NCBI GenBank assembly: GCA_016285835.1
Contig: JAEERM010000025.1
Span: 1 to 33,410, forward strand
Length of the DNA stretch: 33,410 nucleotides
Source of the DNA: Fibrobacter sp.
Lineage (GTDB): Bacteria; Fibrobacterota; Fibrobacteria; Fibrobacterales; Fibrobacteraceae
Direction of reading: 5' to 3'
In this document: positions 1 through 8,152 of the stretch, in pieces
Layout: every line of letters starts with the position of its first letter
Numbering within the stretch: the stretch's first letter is position 1
Program-made: the position numbers and the translations under genes
Notes under the pieces: generated by a model
The model's database searches: none
Seen by the model: only the letters and a program-made list of their open reading frames with translations
Told to the model about the DNA's origin: nothing

Positions 1-33
1 GGCATAGCGGGGCAAAAGTTAGTAATAAGGCTC

Positions 34-73
34 CCTTTTGTCAAGATTGGCTGACAAAGGAACTTTTTTTTTC
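34..73 (+). terminator. Rho-independent terminator of an upstream gene
   Basis: CCTTTTGTCA (34-43) pairs with TGACAAAGG (52-60), with one bulged T and an 8-base loop, and a run of ten T follows at 64-73. The gene it serves lies left of the window. Its T-run ends one base before the first possible ATG (75) of the next frame, which argues against that ATG as the real start. Confidence 0.6.
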
Positions 74-110
74 TATGATTGGGTCACAAATTTTAAAATG
101 GACGTCTATT

Positions 111-794
111 ATGGCTAACGAATCTACTACCAATAACTCCGAACTCAAGGAATTTTTTGTTACCCACGGTACAAAGCTCGCTATCGTCTTGGTCGTCATC
201 ATGGCCATCGTCGTGGGTGTTGTGCAATATAAGGAATACCGTCAGGGCGCTCTCGATGCCCAGGCCGAAAATCTCGGTCTCGGTATGACTTACCTCTACG
301 CTGGCGAAAAGGACAGCGCTTTGGCTGAGTTCGAATCCAAGATGAACTCTGGCAAGCTCGAAGGCCTTGCCTTGGCCAAGGCCGCTCTCTACAGCGCAAA
401 CATCAAGTACGAAAACAACGACTTCGATGCTGCCGAGTCCCTGTTCCAGAAGGCTCTCGACAATGCTGGTTCTTCTGCCCTGGTCCGTTCTGCTGCCATG
501 CACGGTATCGCATCTGTGAAGATGGAAAAGGGTGACTACACCGCCGCTGCCAGTCTCCTCGAAAAGTTCGTGAGCGAATTCGGCAAGCGCACGGGTGACC
601 TCCAGGATCGTTACGAAAAGGACGAACCGGTGGACGAAACTCCGATGGTCGCCGACGCCATGTGGAAGCTCACACTCGTTTACGACAAGCTGGGCCAGGC
701 TGACAAGGCCAAGGCTACTGCTGAACGCATCCTCAAGGTCTACGGCGATAACCAGCAGTTCGCTGACAAGGCGTCCAAGTTCCTCGGAAAGTAA
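111..794 (+). CDS. Membrane-anchored TPR protein, YfgM-like
   Basis: Predicted 227-aa protein beginning MANEST. A short cytoplasmic head (1-21) is followed by one hydrophobic helix (about 22-40) and a soluble region of helical repeats with TPR character, such as the stretches around ALAEFESKM, DAAESLFQKAL and YTAAASLLEKF. This topology matches the YfgM/TPR_21 family, inner-membrane proteins with a periplasmic TPR domain that associate with the Sec translocon and periplasmic chaperones. The role here is inferred from that family. An ATG at 75 would add 12 residues, but it sits right behind a terminator T-run, so I prefer 111, although neither start has a strong ribosome binding site. The gene is followed by its own terminator and converges on the minus-strand operon. 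Confidence 0.7.
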   Translation: MANESTTNNSELKEFFVTHGTKLAIVLVVIMAIVVGVVQYKEYRQGALDAQAENLGLGMTYLYAGEKDSALAEFESKMNSGKLEGLALAKAALYSANIKYENNDFDAAESLFQKALDNAGSSALVRSAAMHGIASVKMEKGDYTAAASLLEKFVSEFGKRTGDLQDRYEKDEPVDETPMVADAMWKLTLVYDKLGQADKAKATAERILKVYGDNQQFADKASKFLGK

Positions 795-818
795 TTCCCG
801 AAAACGTTTACGATTTTT

Positions 819-844
819 CCCCGGTCATGCCGGGGATTTTTTTG
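819..844 (+). terminator. Rho-independent terminator
   Basis: CCCCGG (819-824) and CCGGGG (830-835) form a perfect six-pair stem with a 5-base loop, followed by A and seven T. It ends the TPR gene. No T-run lies on the other side of the hairpin, so it should work on the plus strand only. Confidence 0.9.
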
Positions 845-855
845 TTTTTGGATTA

Positions 856-1860
856 CTAGTGGGCGAACGCCCAGCCGATGATAAAGATGGCGTAGTAGGC
901 GATAACCCAGAAAATATCCGATGCCGCAACGGGCGCTCCCCAACGCAGACTCTTTTTGCTCGGGATGAACCCGCACAGGAGCCCCGCGATGAACCCGTAC
1001 AGGTGGGCGAGGATGTCGGCGTGTTCGCCGATTCCGACAAACGTGGCCAGTGAGGCCGCTCCGCAAAGGGGTGCGAACCGGCGCAGCAGCCCGTGACTTT
1101 CTTTGGGCATCAGGCGAAATTCCATCACGGAGAGTGCACCGATGGCGGCGAATACGAACGTTGAAAAACCGAGACTGCGAAAGTCTGTGTGAACGGTCGC
1201 CGCGACGCAGAAGTTCGCTAGTGCGCTTGATACGGCGAGGAACGGGACCACTTTCGCGAGAGAAATTCTGTAGCTCATCATGCTGAGCACGAGGTAGCCC
1301 GTGAGCAAGTTGCCCCCGAGGTGCCTTGAATCCCCGTGCAGCGTGAGAGCCGTGATGCAGCGCCACCATTGCCCGTTCATGACTTTGTCTGCATCGGAAA
1401 GGCCTTCGCTTTCGATGCCGGAAATGATGCCGGAGAACTGGACCAGCGTGACAGCTGCCGGAACAAGTAATACCCAGATGGGCTGGAGACTTGCCTTGAG
1501 CGGGAGCGGTGCATTGACTTCCCTGGGCGGGTTCTCACGGTGGTACAGTCTTATCTGGAATCGGGCTCGCTTTTGGTCGTCGAGCTCGACGAATATCTGG
1601 AAGGGCCCGTCGGGGGAGTGCTCCAGCCGGTGCGAAATTCCTTGTGACAAAAGAACAAGACTTTCGTCGCGAATTTGTTTGTAACCGCCTTCGCTGATGC
1701 GAATTTCGGTGGGCTCAACTTCTTCTTCTGGCTGTGCTGCGGTTGTTTGCTCGGCTGCAGGTTCCGTTGAGGTCGATTGTGTTGTAATAGGCTCTGCTTC
1801 GGGCGTCGGCTGCGGTTCTGTGGGCCTGCGCTTGACCATGGGACTCATGAATCTAGACAT
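856..1860 (-). CDS. Rhomboid-family intramembrane serine protease
   Basis: A 334-aa protein. Residues 1-125 are soluble and include a Pro/Glu/Thr-rich stretch (13-50). The rest holds about six to seven membrane helices with the rhomboid signature. H175, H180 and N184 lie in the helix-2 motif (HGDSRHLGGN); the catalytic serine is S233 in GFS; the catalytic histidine is H286 in HLYGFIAG. The Ser/His dyad is therefore intact and the enzyme is probably active, cutting transmembrane helices within the membrane. The substrate is unknown. It is the last gene of the minus-strand operon: its ATG lies one base beyond the stop of the metallohydrolase gene, so translation is probably coupled. Because it is co-transcribed with bamD, an envelope substrate would make sense, but this is inference. 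Confidence 0.88.
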   Translation of the reverse strand: MSRFMSPMVKRRPTEPQPTPEAEPITTQSTSTEPAAEQTTAAQPEEEVEPTEIRISEGGYKQIRDESLVLLSQGISHRLEHSPDGPFQIFVELDDQKRARFQIRLYHRENPPREVNAPLPLKASLQPIWVLLVPAAVTLVQFSGIISGIESEGLSDADKVMNGQWWRCITALTLHGDSRHLGGNLLTGYLVLSMMSYRISLAKVVPFLAVSSALANFCVAATVHTDFRSLGFSTFVFAAIGALSVMEFRLMPKESHGLLRRFAPLCGAASLATFVGIGEHADILAHLYGFIAGLLCGFIPSKKSLRWGAPVAASDIFWVIAYYAIFIIGWAFAH

Positions 1861-1861
1861 G

Positions 1862-3505
1862 CTAACCTACCTTTGCCGCAGAAGTCATGGCGAAGTGCCC
1901 GTCTGCCGTTTTGCATTCGGCCCGGAGGTAGGCGTAGTCTTCGAAGTCCATCGTGATGTCGGAGGAGGCGCGTGCAAGCACCATGCTGTGCATGTCTACG
2001 ATTTCTTTGTCTGCTATCTTGCCGTCGAGTTTACGTTTCCTGCCGAAAATGCGGATGTAGCGGAAGCAGCCGCCCATGTCGGCCGTGCAACGGGCGTGGA
2101 AATGCAGACGCTTGCCGTCGCGTTCCCACCAAAGCGCAGGGCCGTCGGTGATGTAGCAGTTGTCGCCCGCGAACGCCTCGTTCAAACTCTCCAACGAAAT
2201 TCCGTCCCTCGCTCCTTGCTCCTCGAGCCCCGAGCCTCGGGCCTCTCGTCTCTCGTCTAAATCAACTTCTCTCTCGTCTCTCGTCTCTCGTCTCTCGTCT
2301 AATTTCACCACCGTCCGAACTTTCCCGAACACGTGGTCTCTCGAATACTTGAGCGTAAATAGCGGGAACCCGACTGCAGTGGTGTCGTTCAAATCGCCGT
2401 GTGCGTCGTTCCCGCCAATGGGGAGCAAATAGTTTTCCCTACCGAGTTCGCTTATCCAAAATTCCCTGCCCAGCATGAACCCTTCGTCTTGCATCCCGTT
2501 CCAGAACTGGATTCCACGAATCTTGTGCGTCGCGTCCAAGTTCAAATCCTTGTGGCTCCAGTAGCCGCGCCGGAATACGAACTTCTCGATGATTCCCATC
2601 GGTTGCATGGGGTGGGCTGCGAAGCAGTGGGCTTCTGTCACTTTCAGGTGGTCCGGGATTTTCCGGGTGGGCATGTTGTCGAGCCAGTAACGCCCGCAGT
2701 CGCCGAGGCCCGGCAAGTATTCGTCGGGAGCGAGAACGGTCATGTGGACGTTTTCGCCCTTGGAGTTTCCGGCAGAGACTTCTTCACCAGCAAGCAACAG
2801 CGGGTAGTTTTCCGGGAGAGCAGCAATTTCATCTTTAAGCGCCTGGAACCTGGGCGCAGGCGACGGCGCCTCGCGTGTGTAGTCTTCGGCGGTGAATGCA
2901 AAATCGTAGGCGTGGTCCGTGCAGCACACGAAATCGAGGCCGACCGCTTTTGCGGCCTGCTGGAACACTTCGGGGGTTGCTCCGAATTCCACATGGTCGG
3001 CGGAGTAGTGCGTGTGGCAGTGCATTTCTCCAGCGACATATCCTGGCGCCTTCGGGAGTGCCTCGGAAAGCACTTGCAAAGTAAGCGGTTCGGCTCGTAG
3101 CCCCGGCAAACTCCAGCGCTTGAACGTGCGAACTTTCCCGTCGGAGATTCGCTTTACTTTGATCTCTGCATAAATGCAGTAGCGGCCCGGCTGAATCCCT
3201 TCGAGCGGGAGAGGGTGAAATTCAAATTGTTGCGTCGCTTCGATGTTGAGTGGAATCTCCCGTACATCCCATGCGGACTTGGGGGTATCTTGTGCGGCGA
3301 TGGTCACTTTGGCCTGTTCCAAGGTGACGGGGAAGCGGTTCGCGTCTCGCAAAACGATCCAGAGCACGGGTTTTTCCCCGGGAACCGCCTGGAACGCCAT
3401 GTCGAAAATGATTTCGGGCCAGGGTCTGAACAGGAGCGACCATGGCAACTTGAACTTGAAGTGCGTTTCTGCGTAATGCAGCTTTTCCCAAGGTGCGAAA
3501 ATCAT
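1862..3505 (-). CDS. CehA/McbA-type PHP-domain metallohydrolase
   Basis: A 547-aa protein. The PHP metal-binding motifs are clear: HCHTHYSAD (162-170), CTDH (195-198), an HP pair at 298-299 and GGNDAHGD (364-371). These define the CehA/McbA family, metal-dependent hydrolases or phosphoesterases of the PHP superfamily; the substrate here cannot be told. Residues 1-150 form an extra domain that may be beta-rich. I see no clear signal peptide. Residues about 402-435 are an Arg/Glu/Asp-rich insertion (LDERRETRDERE) encoded by CTCG-type repeat DNA, which looks like an intergenic repeat that landed in frame. The start overlaps the previous gene's stop (TGATG), indicating translational coupling. Confidence 0.82.
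   Translation of the reverse strand: MIFAPWEKLHYAETHFKFKLPWSLLFRPWPEIIFDMAFQAVPGEKPVLWIVLRDANRFPVTLEQAKVTIAAQDTPKSAWDVREIPLNIEATQQFEFHPLPLEGIQPGRYCIYAEIKVKRISDGKVRTFKRWSLPGLRAEPLTLQVLSEALPKAPGYVAGEMHCHTHYSADHVEFGATPEVFQQAAKAVGLDFVCCTDHAYDFAFTAEDYTREAPSPAPRFQALKDEIAALPENYPLLLAGEEVSAGNSKGENVHMTVLAPDEYLPGLGDCGRYWLDNMPTRKIPDHLKVTEAHCFAAHPMQPMGIIEKFVFRRGYWSHKDLNLDATHKIRGIQFWNGMQDEGFMLGREFWISELGRENYLLPIGGNDAHGDLNDTTAVGFPLFTLKYSRDHVFGKVRTVVKLDERRETRDEREVDLDERREARGSGLEEQGARDGISLESLNEAFAGDNCYITDGPALWWERDGKRLHFHARCTADMGGCFRYIRIFGRKRKLDGKIADKEIVDMHSMVLARASSDITMDFEDYAYLRAECKTADGHFAMTSAAKVG
2218..2299. repeat. CTCG-type repeat with tandem heptamers, inside a CDS
   Basis: On the plus strand, a CTCGAGCCCCGAGCCTCGGG segment (2220-2239) is followed by two copies of CTCGTCT (2244-2257), a 14-base spacer and four perfect tandem copies of CTCGTCT (2272-2299). 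It lies within the metallohydrolase frame and encodes its charged insertion. Similar CTCG-rich DNA appears outside genes at 25750-25773 and near 15065-15075, so this looks like a copy of an interspersed repeat that happens to be open in this frame. Confidence 0.75.
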
Positions 3506-4719
3506 CAGGGCCCCGCGTTTTTCGTCGAGGTTTCTGTCGCCTTTTCTTCTTGTTTCTTGGGCTCGTTCTTGGGTTCGCTAGGGGCGCTCGGCGCTGTTTT
3601 TTCTGCCGGGGCTTTGGCTGCTGTGTCTGCGGTCGGGATTGTTGCGGGAGGCACCGTGTCTGTTGCCGCGTTCTTTGTGGTGTCGGTGACTGCCGTTGTA
3701 TCAGTGATTTTTCTTGTCGTATCGGCGGGAGAGGCGGTTGTATCGGCGGCTGTCGTAGAGTCGGCAGTAGCTTTTTTCGTCGGATCCGCGGGAGTGACTG
3801 TCGTGTCTGCGGCTGCCTTTTTCGTTGTATCTACCGGGGCTGCTGTCGAATCGGCTTTCTTTGTTGTCAGCTTGGTTGCCTTGGCGTCTTTGCCCTTGGC
3901 TGTTTTGCTAGAGTCGCTAGCTGTAGAGTCTTGTTCAATTTTGGGATAGTCCCATAAACTGAAGCCTACGCGAATCTGCAGTTGCAATCCACCGACATTC
4001 CACTTGGCCTTGTCTGTTGGCCCGTCCGGCACAATGTCTGCATAACTTTTTTTCGACTTGACGGGGATAGAACTGTAGCCGATGTCGCCGAACACGTTGA
4101 ATCCCTTCCAACTGGTAATCAAGTAGCCAACGCTGAAGCCAAAACCGCCTCCATAAAGGGGTGTCTCGGCATCGATTTTTCCCCAGGAGGAGTAAATTTC
4201 CGTGCCGGGCAGTACCCAGTACCAGCGGACTGCGACGCTGAATAAACTTTCTCCGGTGAGGGACATCAGGTTAGTGGGGATAGCAAGACGATATTCCAAG
4301 AACAGCGGCATGCCCTGGATTGTGTACTCGTAGTTGTGGGTATTGTTTCTACGGTCGGTCAGGACAACGGATTCGTGGTCGTAGATGAACGAGAGCCCGA
4401 GGCTAAAGAAGTTGTCCCGGAAAGGTTGAAATTGCAAGCCACCACTGATAGGAAAGCAAAAGTTGACTTTTTGGAAATCCTGTTTGGCTACCGTCAGCGA
4501 TTCGCTTTCGGTAAGGGCTTGGCTGTAGAATTCTCTGTAGATGGTATCGACTGCGTTCTGGAAATACAGGCGTTCTTCGAAGTTTAAAAAGGAGATTGCC
4601 GGTTGGACGAATATGGATATACGTCCGTTGTCGTGTTCAACTTTATCTGCATCGGCGAAGACCATTGCCGCAAAGAGCAATACGTAGAGTATAGTCTTCA
4701 GAAACTCCGGCCTTCTCAT
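3505..4719 (-). CDS. Predicted outer-membrane beta-barrel protein with Thr/Ala/Lys/Asp-rich tail
   Basis: A 404-aa protein. A signal peptide (1-22, hydrophobic core ILYVLLFAAMVFA) is followed by about 240 residues with alternating hydrophobic strands and aromatic ends (for example LQFQPFRDNFFSLGLSFIY, and a strand ending LQIRVGFSLW near 255), as expected of a beta-barrel. From about 265 to the end the sequence is low complexity: Thr, Ala, Lys, Asp and Pro with repeated DTTKKA/ADTT-like units and a final Lys/Glu-rich stretch. No known family is recognised. It sits 9 bases after bamD and overlaps the next gene by one base. The tail could bind peptidoglycan or extend outside the cell; this is not shown by sequence. 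Confidence 0.65.
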   Translation of the reverse strand: MRRPEFLKTILYVLLFAAMVFADADKVEHDNGRISIFVQPAISFLNFEERLYFQNAVDTIYREFYSQALTESESLTVAKQDFQKVNFCFPISGGLQFQPFRDNFFSLGLSFIYDHESVVLTDRRNNTHNYEYTIQGMPLFLEYRLAIPTNLMSLTGESLFSVAVRWYWVLPGTEIYSSWGKIDAETPLYGGGFGFSVGYLITSWKGFNVFGDIGYSSIPVKSKKSYADIVPDGPTDKAKWNVGGLQLQIRVGFSLWDYPKIEQDSTASDSSKTAKGKDAKATKLTTKKADSTAAPVDTTKKAAADTTVTPADPTKKATADSTTAADTTASPADTTRKITDTTAVTDTTKNAATDTVPPATIPTADTAAKAPAEKTAPSAPSEPKNEPKKQEEKATETSTKNAGP

Positions 4720-4728
4720 TTTGCGAAC

Positions 4729-5580
4729 CTAGTTCGTCATTTCCTTTTCTTCTTTCTGGACACGGTTCTTTTCGGCGTCCTTCTTCAGCTTTTTCTCGAA
4801 TTTGGCTTCGGCCTTCGCAATCTTCTTTTCTGTTTTTTCAATCTTTTTCAAGACATCTGCATCTTGGCCCAGGTCGTTGCGGGCAATGTCCAGGTACGAG
4901 CGTGCTGCATCAAACTGGTCCAGTTCGGTGTAGGCTTCCGTAATCATGAAAAGGGATTCCTGCCTGCGTTTAGACTTGGGATAGTTGACCAGGAATTCCT
5001 TGAGGTAGATGACCGTGGCCTGAGGCCTGTCCATACGCATGTAGAGACGGGCGGTCTGGAATTCTTTCTCGGCCAGGCGTTCTACAAGTTGCTCGTAGTA
5101 GTAGTTTACCGAGTCGCGGAGCGGAGTCTCTGGATAGCTGTCCAAGTAGCGCTCGAAATCCTTCATTGCGGTCGTTGTGTTGCTTTCGTCGCGTGAAACC
5201 TTGAATTTTATGTTGTACGACGAGACCGCTTTGCGGTAGGCCGCTATTTCTGCAAACGGAGAACCGGGGAAGTTCATTACAAAACTACCGTATTCTCCAC
5301 GAGCTTCAATCCATTCTTCGAGGTTGAAATAGCTTTCGGCAAGCAAGAACTGGCTTTTCTCCATATAGCCCGTACCGGCACAGATGGAGAGAATGTCTTC
5401 CAATTTATCTTGGGCGCGTCCGTATTTCCCTTTCTTGTACAAGCCCTCGGCGACCTCATATTTCTCGCGGCAAAATTCAGTATGGCTCTTTTTGTCTTTG
5501 CCCGAACCGGCACAACCGACTAGGAGCGCTGCGCTAAAGAAAAACGTGAAGAAGAGGGTGCACTTTTTAAATATTATCAT
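4729..5580 (-). CDS. bamD: BamD-like outer-membrane assembly lipoprotein
   Basis: A 283-aa protein with a lipoprotein signal peptide: hydrophobic core FFTFFFSAALL, then lipobox LVGC with the modified cysteine at C23. The mature part has TPR-type helical repeats (YKKGKYGRAQDKLEDIL, YFNLEEWIEARGEYGSFVMNFP, ATVIYLKEFLVNYPKS) in the order seen in BamD/YfiO, the lipoprotein that works with BamA to insert beta-barrel proteins into the outer membrane. The C-terminus (235-283) is an unusually charged Lys/Glu coiled-coil-like tail. It is the first gene of the minus-strand operon and is followed by an apparent barrel protein. A generic TPR lipoprotein is the alternative. Confidence 0.78.
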   Translation of the reverse strand: MIIFKKCTLFFTFFFSAALLVGCAGSGKDKKSHTEFCREKYEVAEGLYKKGKYGRAQDKLEDILSICAGTGYMEKSQFLLAESYFNLEEWIEARGEYGSFVMNFPGSPFAEIAAYRKAVSSYNIKFKVSRDESNTTTAMKDFERYLDSYPETPLRDSVNYYYEQLVERLAEKEFQTARLYMRMDRPQATVIYLKEFLVNYPKSKRRQESLFMITEAYTELDQFDAARSYLDIARNDLGQDADVLKKIEKTEKKIAKAEAKFEKKLKKDAEKNRVQKEEKEMTN

Positions 5581-5589
5581 TTTTTTTCT

Positions 5590-5624
5590 TTGGTTAATTC
5601 TACTTTTTGGATGTAAAGTAGCAA
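5590..5624. promoter_or_regulatory. Divergent promoter region with a perfect dyad (bamD / lptF)
   Basis: The 63-base gap between divergent operons holds overlapping sigma-70-like promoters. Minus strand: TTGCTA (5619-5624), 16 bases, TAGAAT (5597-5602), towards bamD. Plus strand: TTGGTT (5590-5595), 18 bases, TAAAGT (5614-5619), towards lptF. CTACTTT (5600-5606) and AAAGTAG (5615-5621) form a perfect inverted repeat 8 bases apart that overlaps elements of both promoters and could be a shared operator. Confidence 0.45.
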
Positions 5625-5643
5625 AAAGAAGACCGACAGAAAA

Positions 5644-7044
5644 ATGATTTTAGTCCGCTATGTGTTGAAAGAGCTGATTGCGCCCTTCTTGGCGTCACTT
5701 TTCGGCATCACGTTTTTGTTTGTAGTCGATTTTCTCGTCAAAATATTGGATAATGTCCTTTCGAAGGGACTGCCTGCTTCTACGGTTCTTGAAATTTTCG
5801 TCTTGAACCTCGCTTGGATGTTGTCGCTTTCCATACCGATGGCGGTCCTTGTGTCGTGCCTTATGGCGTTCGGTCGTATGTCGGGGGATCAGGAAATTAC
5901 AGCTGTTAAAGCCGCCGGTGTTTCGCCGCTTTCCCTGATTCGCCCTGTTTTTGTCGTGGGCATGTTGCTGTCGGTCCTTTTGATGTTGTTCAACAACTGG
6001 GTGCTTCCCGAAGCGAATCATCGATCCGTCGAATTGATGAACGCAGTCTCACGAAAGAAGCCGCATGTCTTTATCGATGCGGGCAAACTGATTACGCAGT
6101 TTCCGGACGTGCAACTCTGGGTGAGCCGCATAGACCCCTCGTCGGGGACGCTCTATGGAATTCAGGTGTTTGAACTTGAACACAAGGGCCCTCCGCGAAT
6201 TGTGTATGCCGACAGTGCGTCCATGGAATATGTCGACAATGGCGCTACCTTGATGTTCAAACTTCGTAGTGGAGAAACCCACGTTGTCGATGCCGATGAT
6301 CCCAGCAACTACTTCCGTATAAGGTTCTTTGCACAGGACCTGGCCCTCAAGAACGTGGACGACCGTCTTGAACGTCGCAGCCGCAGTTACAGGAGCGACC
6401 GCGAGATGCCGGTGGAGATGATGCTCGATGTGGTCCACGATGCCGAAGCCCGGTACGATACGGCGCTTATGGAGGCAAAGGAACGCAGACTCTCCTCCCT
6501 GTATGAGTTGCGGGCTCGTTTGGAATTGGACACAATCGTCCCGTCTGATGCGAAATCTACGTATGAGGCTGGCGATTCTAATAAAGTTATTCGGTCTCTC
6601 ACCAAAATTCGCATGAATGAGATGTCTGTGCTGAGGACGACGGAACGTTTGTATGGCCGTATGGAAACAGAGAAGAAACGCTCCGCTCAATATCTTGTTG
6701 AAATTCACAAGAAGTTCAGTACGTCTGCAGCGTGTCTGGTCTTTATCCTCATTGGAGCCCCGCTGGGAATCATGGCTCGTAAGGGGGGTATTGGAACGGG
6801 TATCATTTACAGTCTTGCGTTCTTTGTCATATTCTGGGTTTGCCTTATTGGTGGTGAAAACTTGGCAGACCGCCTGATTATTTCTCCTGAATTGGCCATG
6901 TGGGCCCCGAATATCATCATTGGCGCTTTTGGCATATTTATCACGATAGCCATGGTCCGTGACCGTTTCTCGGGAGATTCGAAATTCTTCCGTGCAATTC
7001 ACAAGGTGGGGTACATATTTACCTTCTTTACGAGGAGGTTCTGA
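5644..7044 (+). CDS. lptF: LptF/LptG-family permease (first of pair, LptF)
   Basis: A 466-aa protein of the YjgP/YjgQ family. It opens MILVRYVLKELIAPFLAS, typical of the family, with three N-terminal membrane helices (about 10-35, 50-80, 97-117), a periplasmic beta-jellyroll region and three C-terminal helices (about 358-445). With LptG and the ATPase LptB it would extract lipopolysaccharide from the inner membrane and pass it to LptC/LptA. Between the jellyroll and helix 4 is a long charged, probably coiled-coil stretch (about 245-350) that makes it longer than usual for the family. Its stop overlaps the lptG start (TGATG). Assignment of F versus G rests on gene order only. Confidence 0.85.
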   Translation: MILVRYVLKELIAPFLASLFGITFLFVVDFLVKILDNVLSKGLPASTVLEIFVLNLAWMLSLSIPMAVLVSCLMAFGRMSGDQEITAVKAAGVSPLSLIRPVFVVGMLLSVLLMLFNNWVLPEANHRSVELMNAVSRKKPHVFIDAGKLITQFPDVQLWVSRIDPSSGTLYGIQVFELEHKGPPRIVYADSASMEYVDNGATLMFKLRSGETHVVDADDPSNYFRIRFFAQDLALKNVDDRLERRSRSYRSDREMPVEMMLDVVHDAEARYDTALMEAKERRLSSLYELRARLELDTIVPSDAKSTYEAGDSNKVIRSLTKIRMNEMSVLRTTERLYGRMETEKKRSAQYLVEIHKKFSTSAACLVFILIGAPLGIMARKGGIGTGIIYSLAFFVIFWVCLIGGENLADRLIISPELAMWAPNIIIGAFGIFITIAMVRDRFSGDSKFFRAIHKVGYIFTFFTRRF

Positions 7045-8141
7045 TGAGATTCCCGAGGTACCTTATCTGGAATTTCATGAAGATGTTCCTCATCGTGGTG
7101 ATTGGGGCGATTCTTGTCTTTGCGATGATTGACTTCGTGGGTAACATCAAGACATGGCTTGCCCGAGACATGAAGGATGTCGGCGACTACTACCTGAGCT
7201 ATTTACCCTACATGGTGTACCTGATTTCTCCGGTGGCCTTGTTTATCGCGGTCCTTGCGTCTGTGGGCAACATGGCTCGCCATCTCGAAATGAGCGCGAT
7301 GCAAAGTTCCGGGCAGAATCCTCTCAAGACGCTCTTGCCTATTTTCCTCATCGGCATCCTGGTCTCTGTCGGGTCTTATGAAATGAGTGAACTCTGGCTC
7401 CCCGATGCAAACCACAGGCGATTCGAAATCATGGAGACGAACGCCCAGAAACGAAAGAACCCGCGAATCAAGGAAAAACAGAATTTCACGTTTATCGATA
7501 ACGAGAAGGCGAGCTGGTTTTTCAAGTTTTATTCGGGAAGCAAAAAAATGGGGCGCGATGTTGTGCTTTTGCTCCGCGATGAGGGCCGCCTTGTGGAACG
7601 CTTCGATGCGCGCATCGTCCGTTGGGTCGAGGAGGACAGCACAAACACTGGGTATTGGCGCATGGAAAATGGTCACCGGCGGATATTCCGCAAAGATGGT
7701 ACGGTAAGCGTTTCCTCGTACATGCGGGAATCCCTTGCGAATAGGTTGAATACGCACCCGGACGATCTTATCAACGAGCGCCAGATAGCCGACGAAATGG
7801 ACTCCAAGATGGTCAAGCAGCGTATTGACGTGCTCCGGCGTTCTGGTGAAGATACCCGCGTCATGGAAACGGCTCTCCATTTCAAGCGCTCCGCGCACTG
7901 GATGAACCTGGTTGTCTTGCTTATCGGAGCGGCCCTGTGCCACCGTTATAGCCGGTCAGGGGGGCTTTCCCAAAAGTTCGGGGTTGGCCTTTTGATTGTG
8001 TTTAGCTATTATATCCTGGAAAGAATCGGTTTGAAAATGGGCGAGAACGGCGCGTTGACTCCGTTTGTCGCAGCATGGGTGAGTCATTGTGTTTATGCAC
8101 TGTTGGCGTCGATCATGCTTTACCGTTCATTCCGTTTGTAA
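7044..8141 (+). CDS. lptG: LptF/LptG-family permease (second of pair, LptG)
   Basis: A 365-aa protein with the LptG layout: three N-terminal helices (about 10-33, 55-80, 96-115), a periplasmic domain, and three C-terminal helices (about 288-305, 315-335, 342-362). The motif near SELWLPDANHRRFEIM parallels NNWVLPEANHRSVELM in the preceding protein, so the two are paralogues. It is the partner half of the lipopolysaccharide-export permease. The start overlaps the lptF stop by one base and has a strong GAGGAGG site at 7032-7038. lptB, lptC and lptA are not in the window. Confidence 0.87.
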   Translation: MRFPRYLIWNFMKMFLIVVIGAILVFAMIDFVGNIKTWLARDMKDVGDYYLSYLPYMVYLISPVALFIAVLASVGNMARHLEMSAMQSSGQNPLKTLLPIFLIGILVSVGSYEMSELWLPDANHRRFEIMETNAQKRKNPRIKEKQNFTFIDNEKASWFFKFYSGSKKMGRDVVLLLRDEGRLVERFDARIVRWVEEDSTNTGYWRMENGHRRIFRKDGTVSVSSYMRESLANRLNTHPDDLINERQIADEMDSKMVKQRIDVLRRSGEDTRVMETALHFKRSAHWMNLVVLLIGAALCHRYSRSGGLSQKFGVGLLIVFSYYILERIGLKMGENGALTPFVAAWVSHCVYALLASIMLYRSFRL

Positions 8142-8152
8142 GGGGAAGTTGT

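Noticed and set aside
75..110. Upstream ATG at 75 as start of the TPR gene
   Set aside because: It lies one base after the T-run of a terminator, and the added 12 residues do not fit the usual short head before the membrane helix. It cannot be fully excluded.
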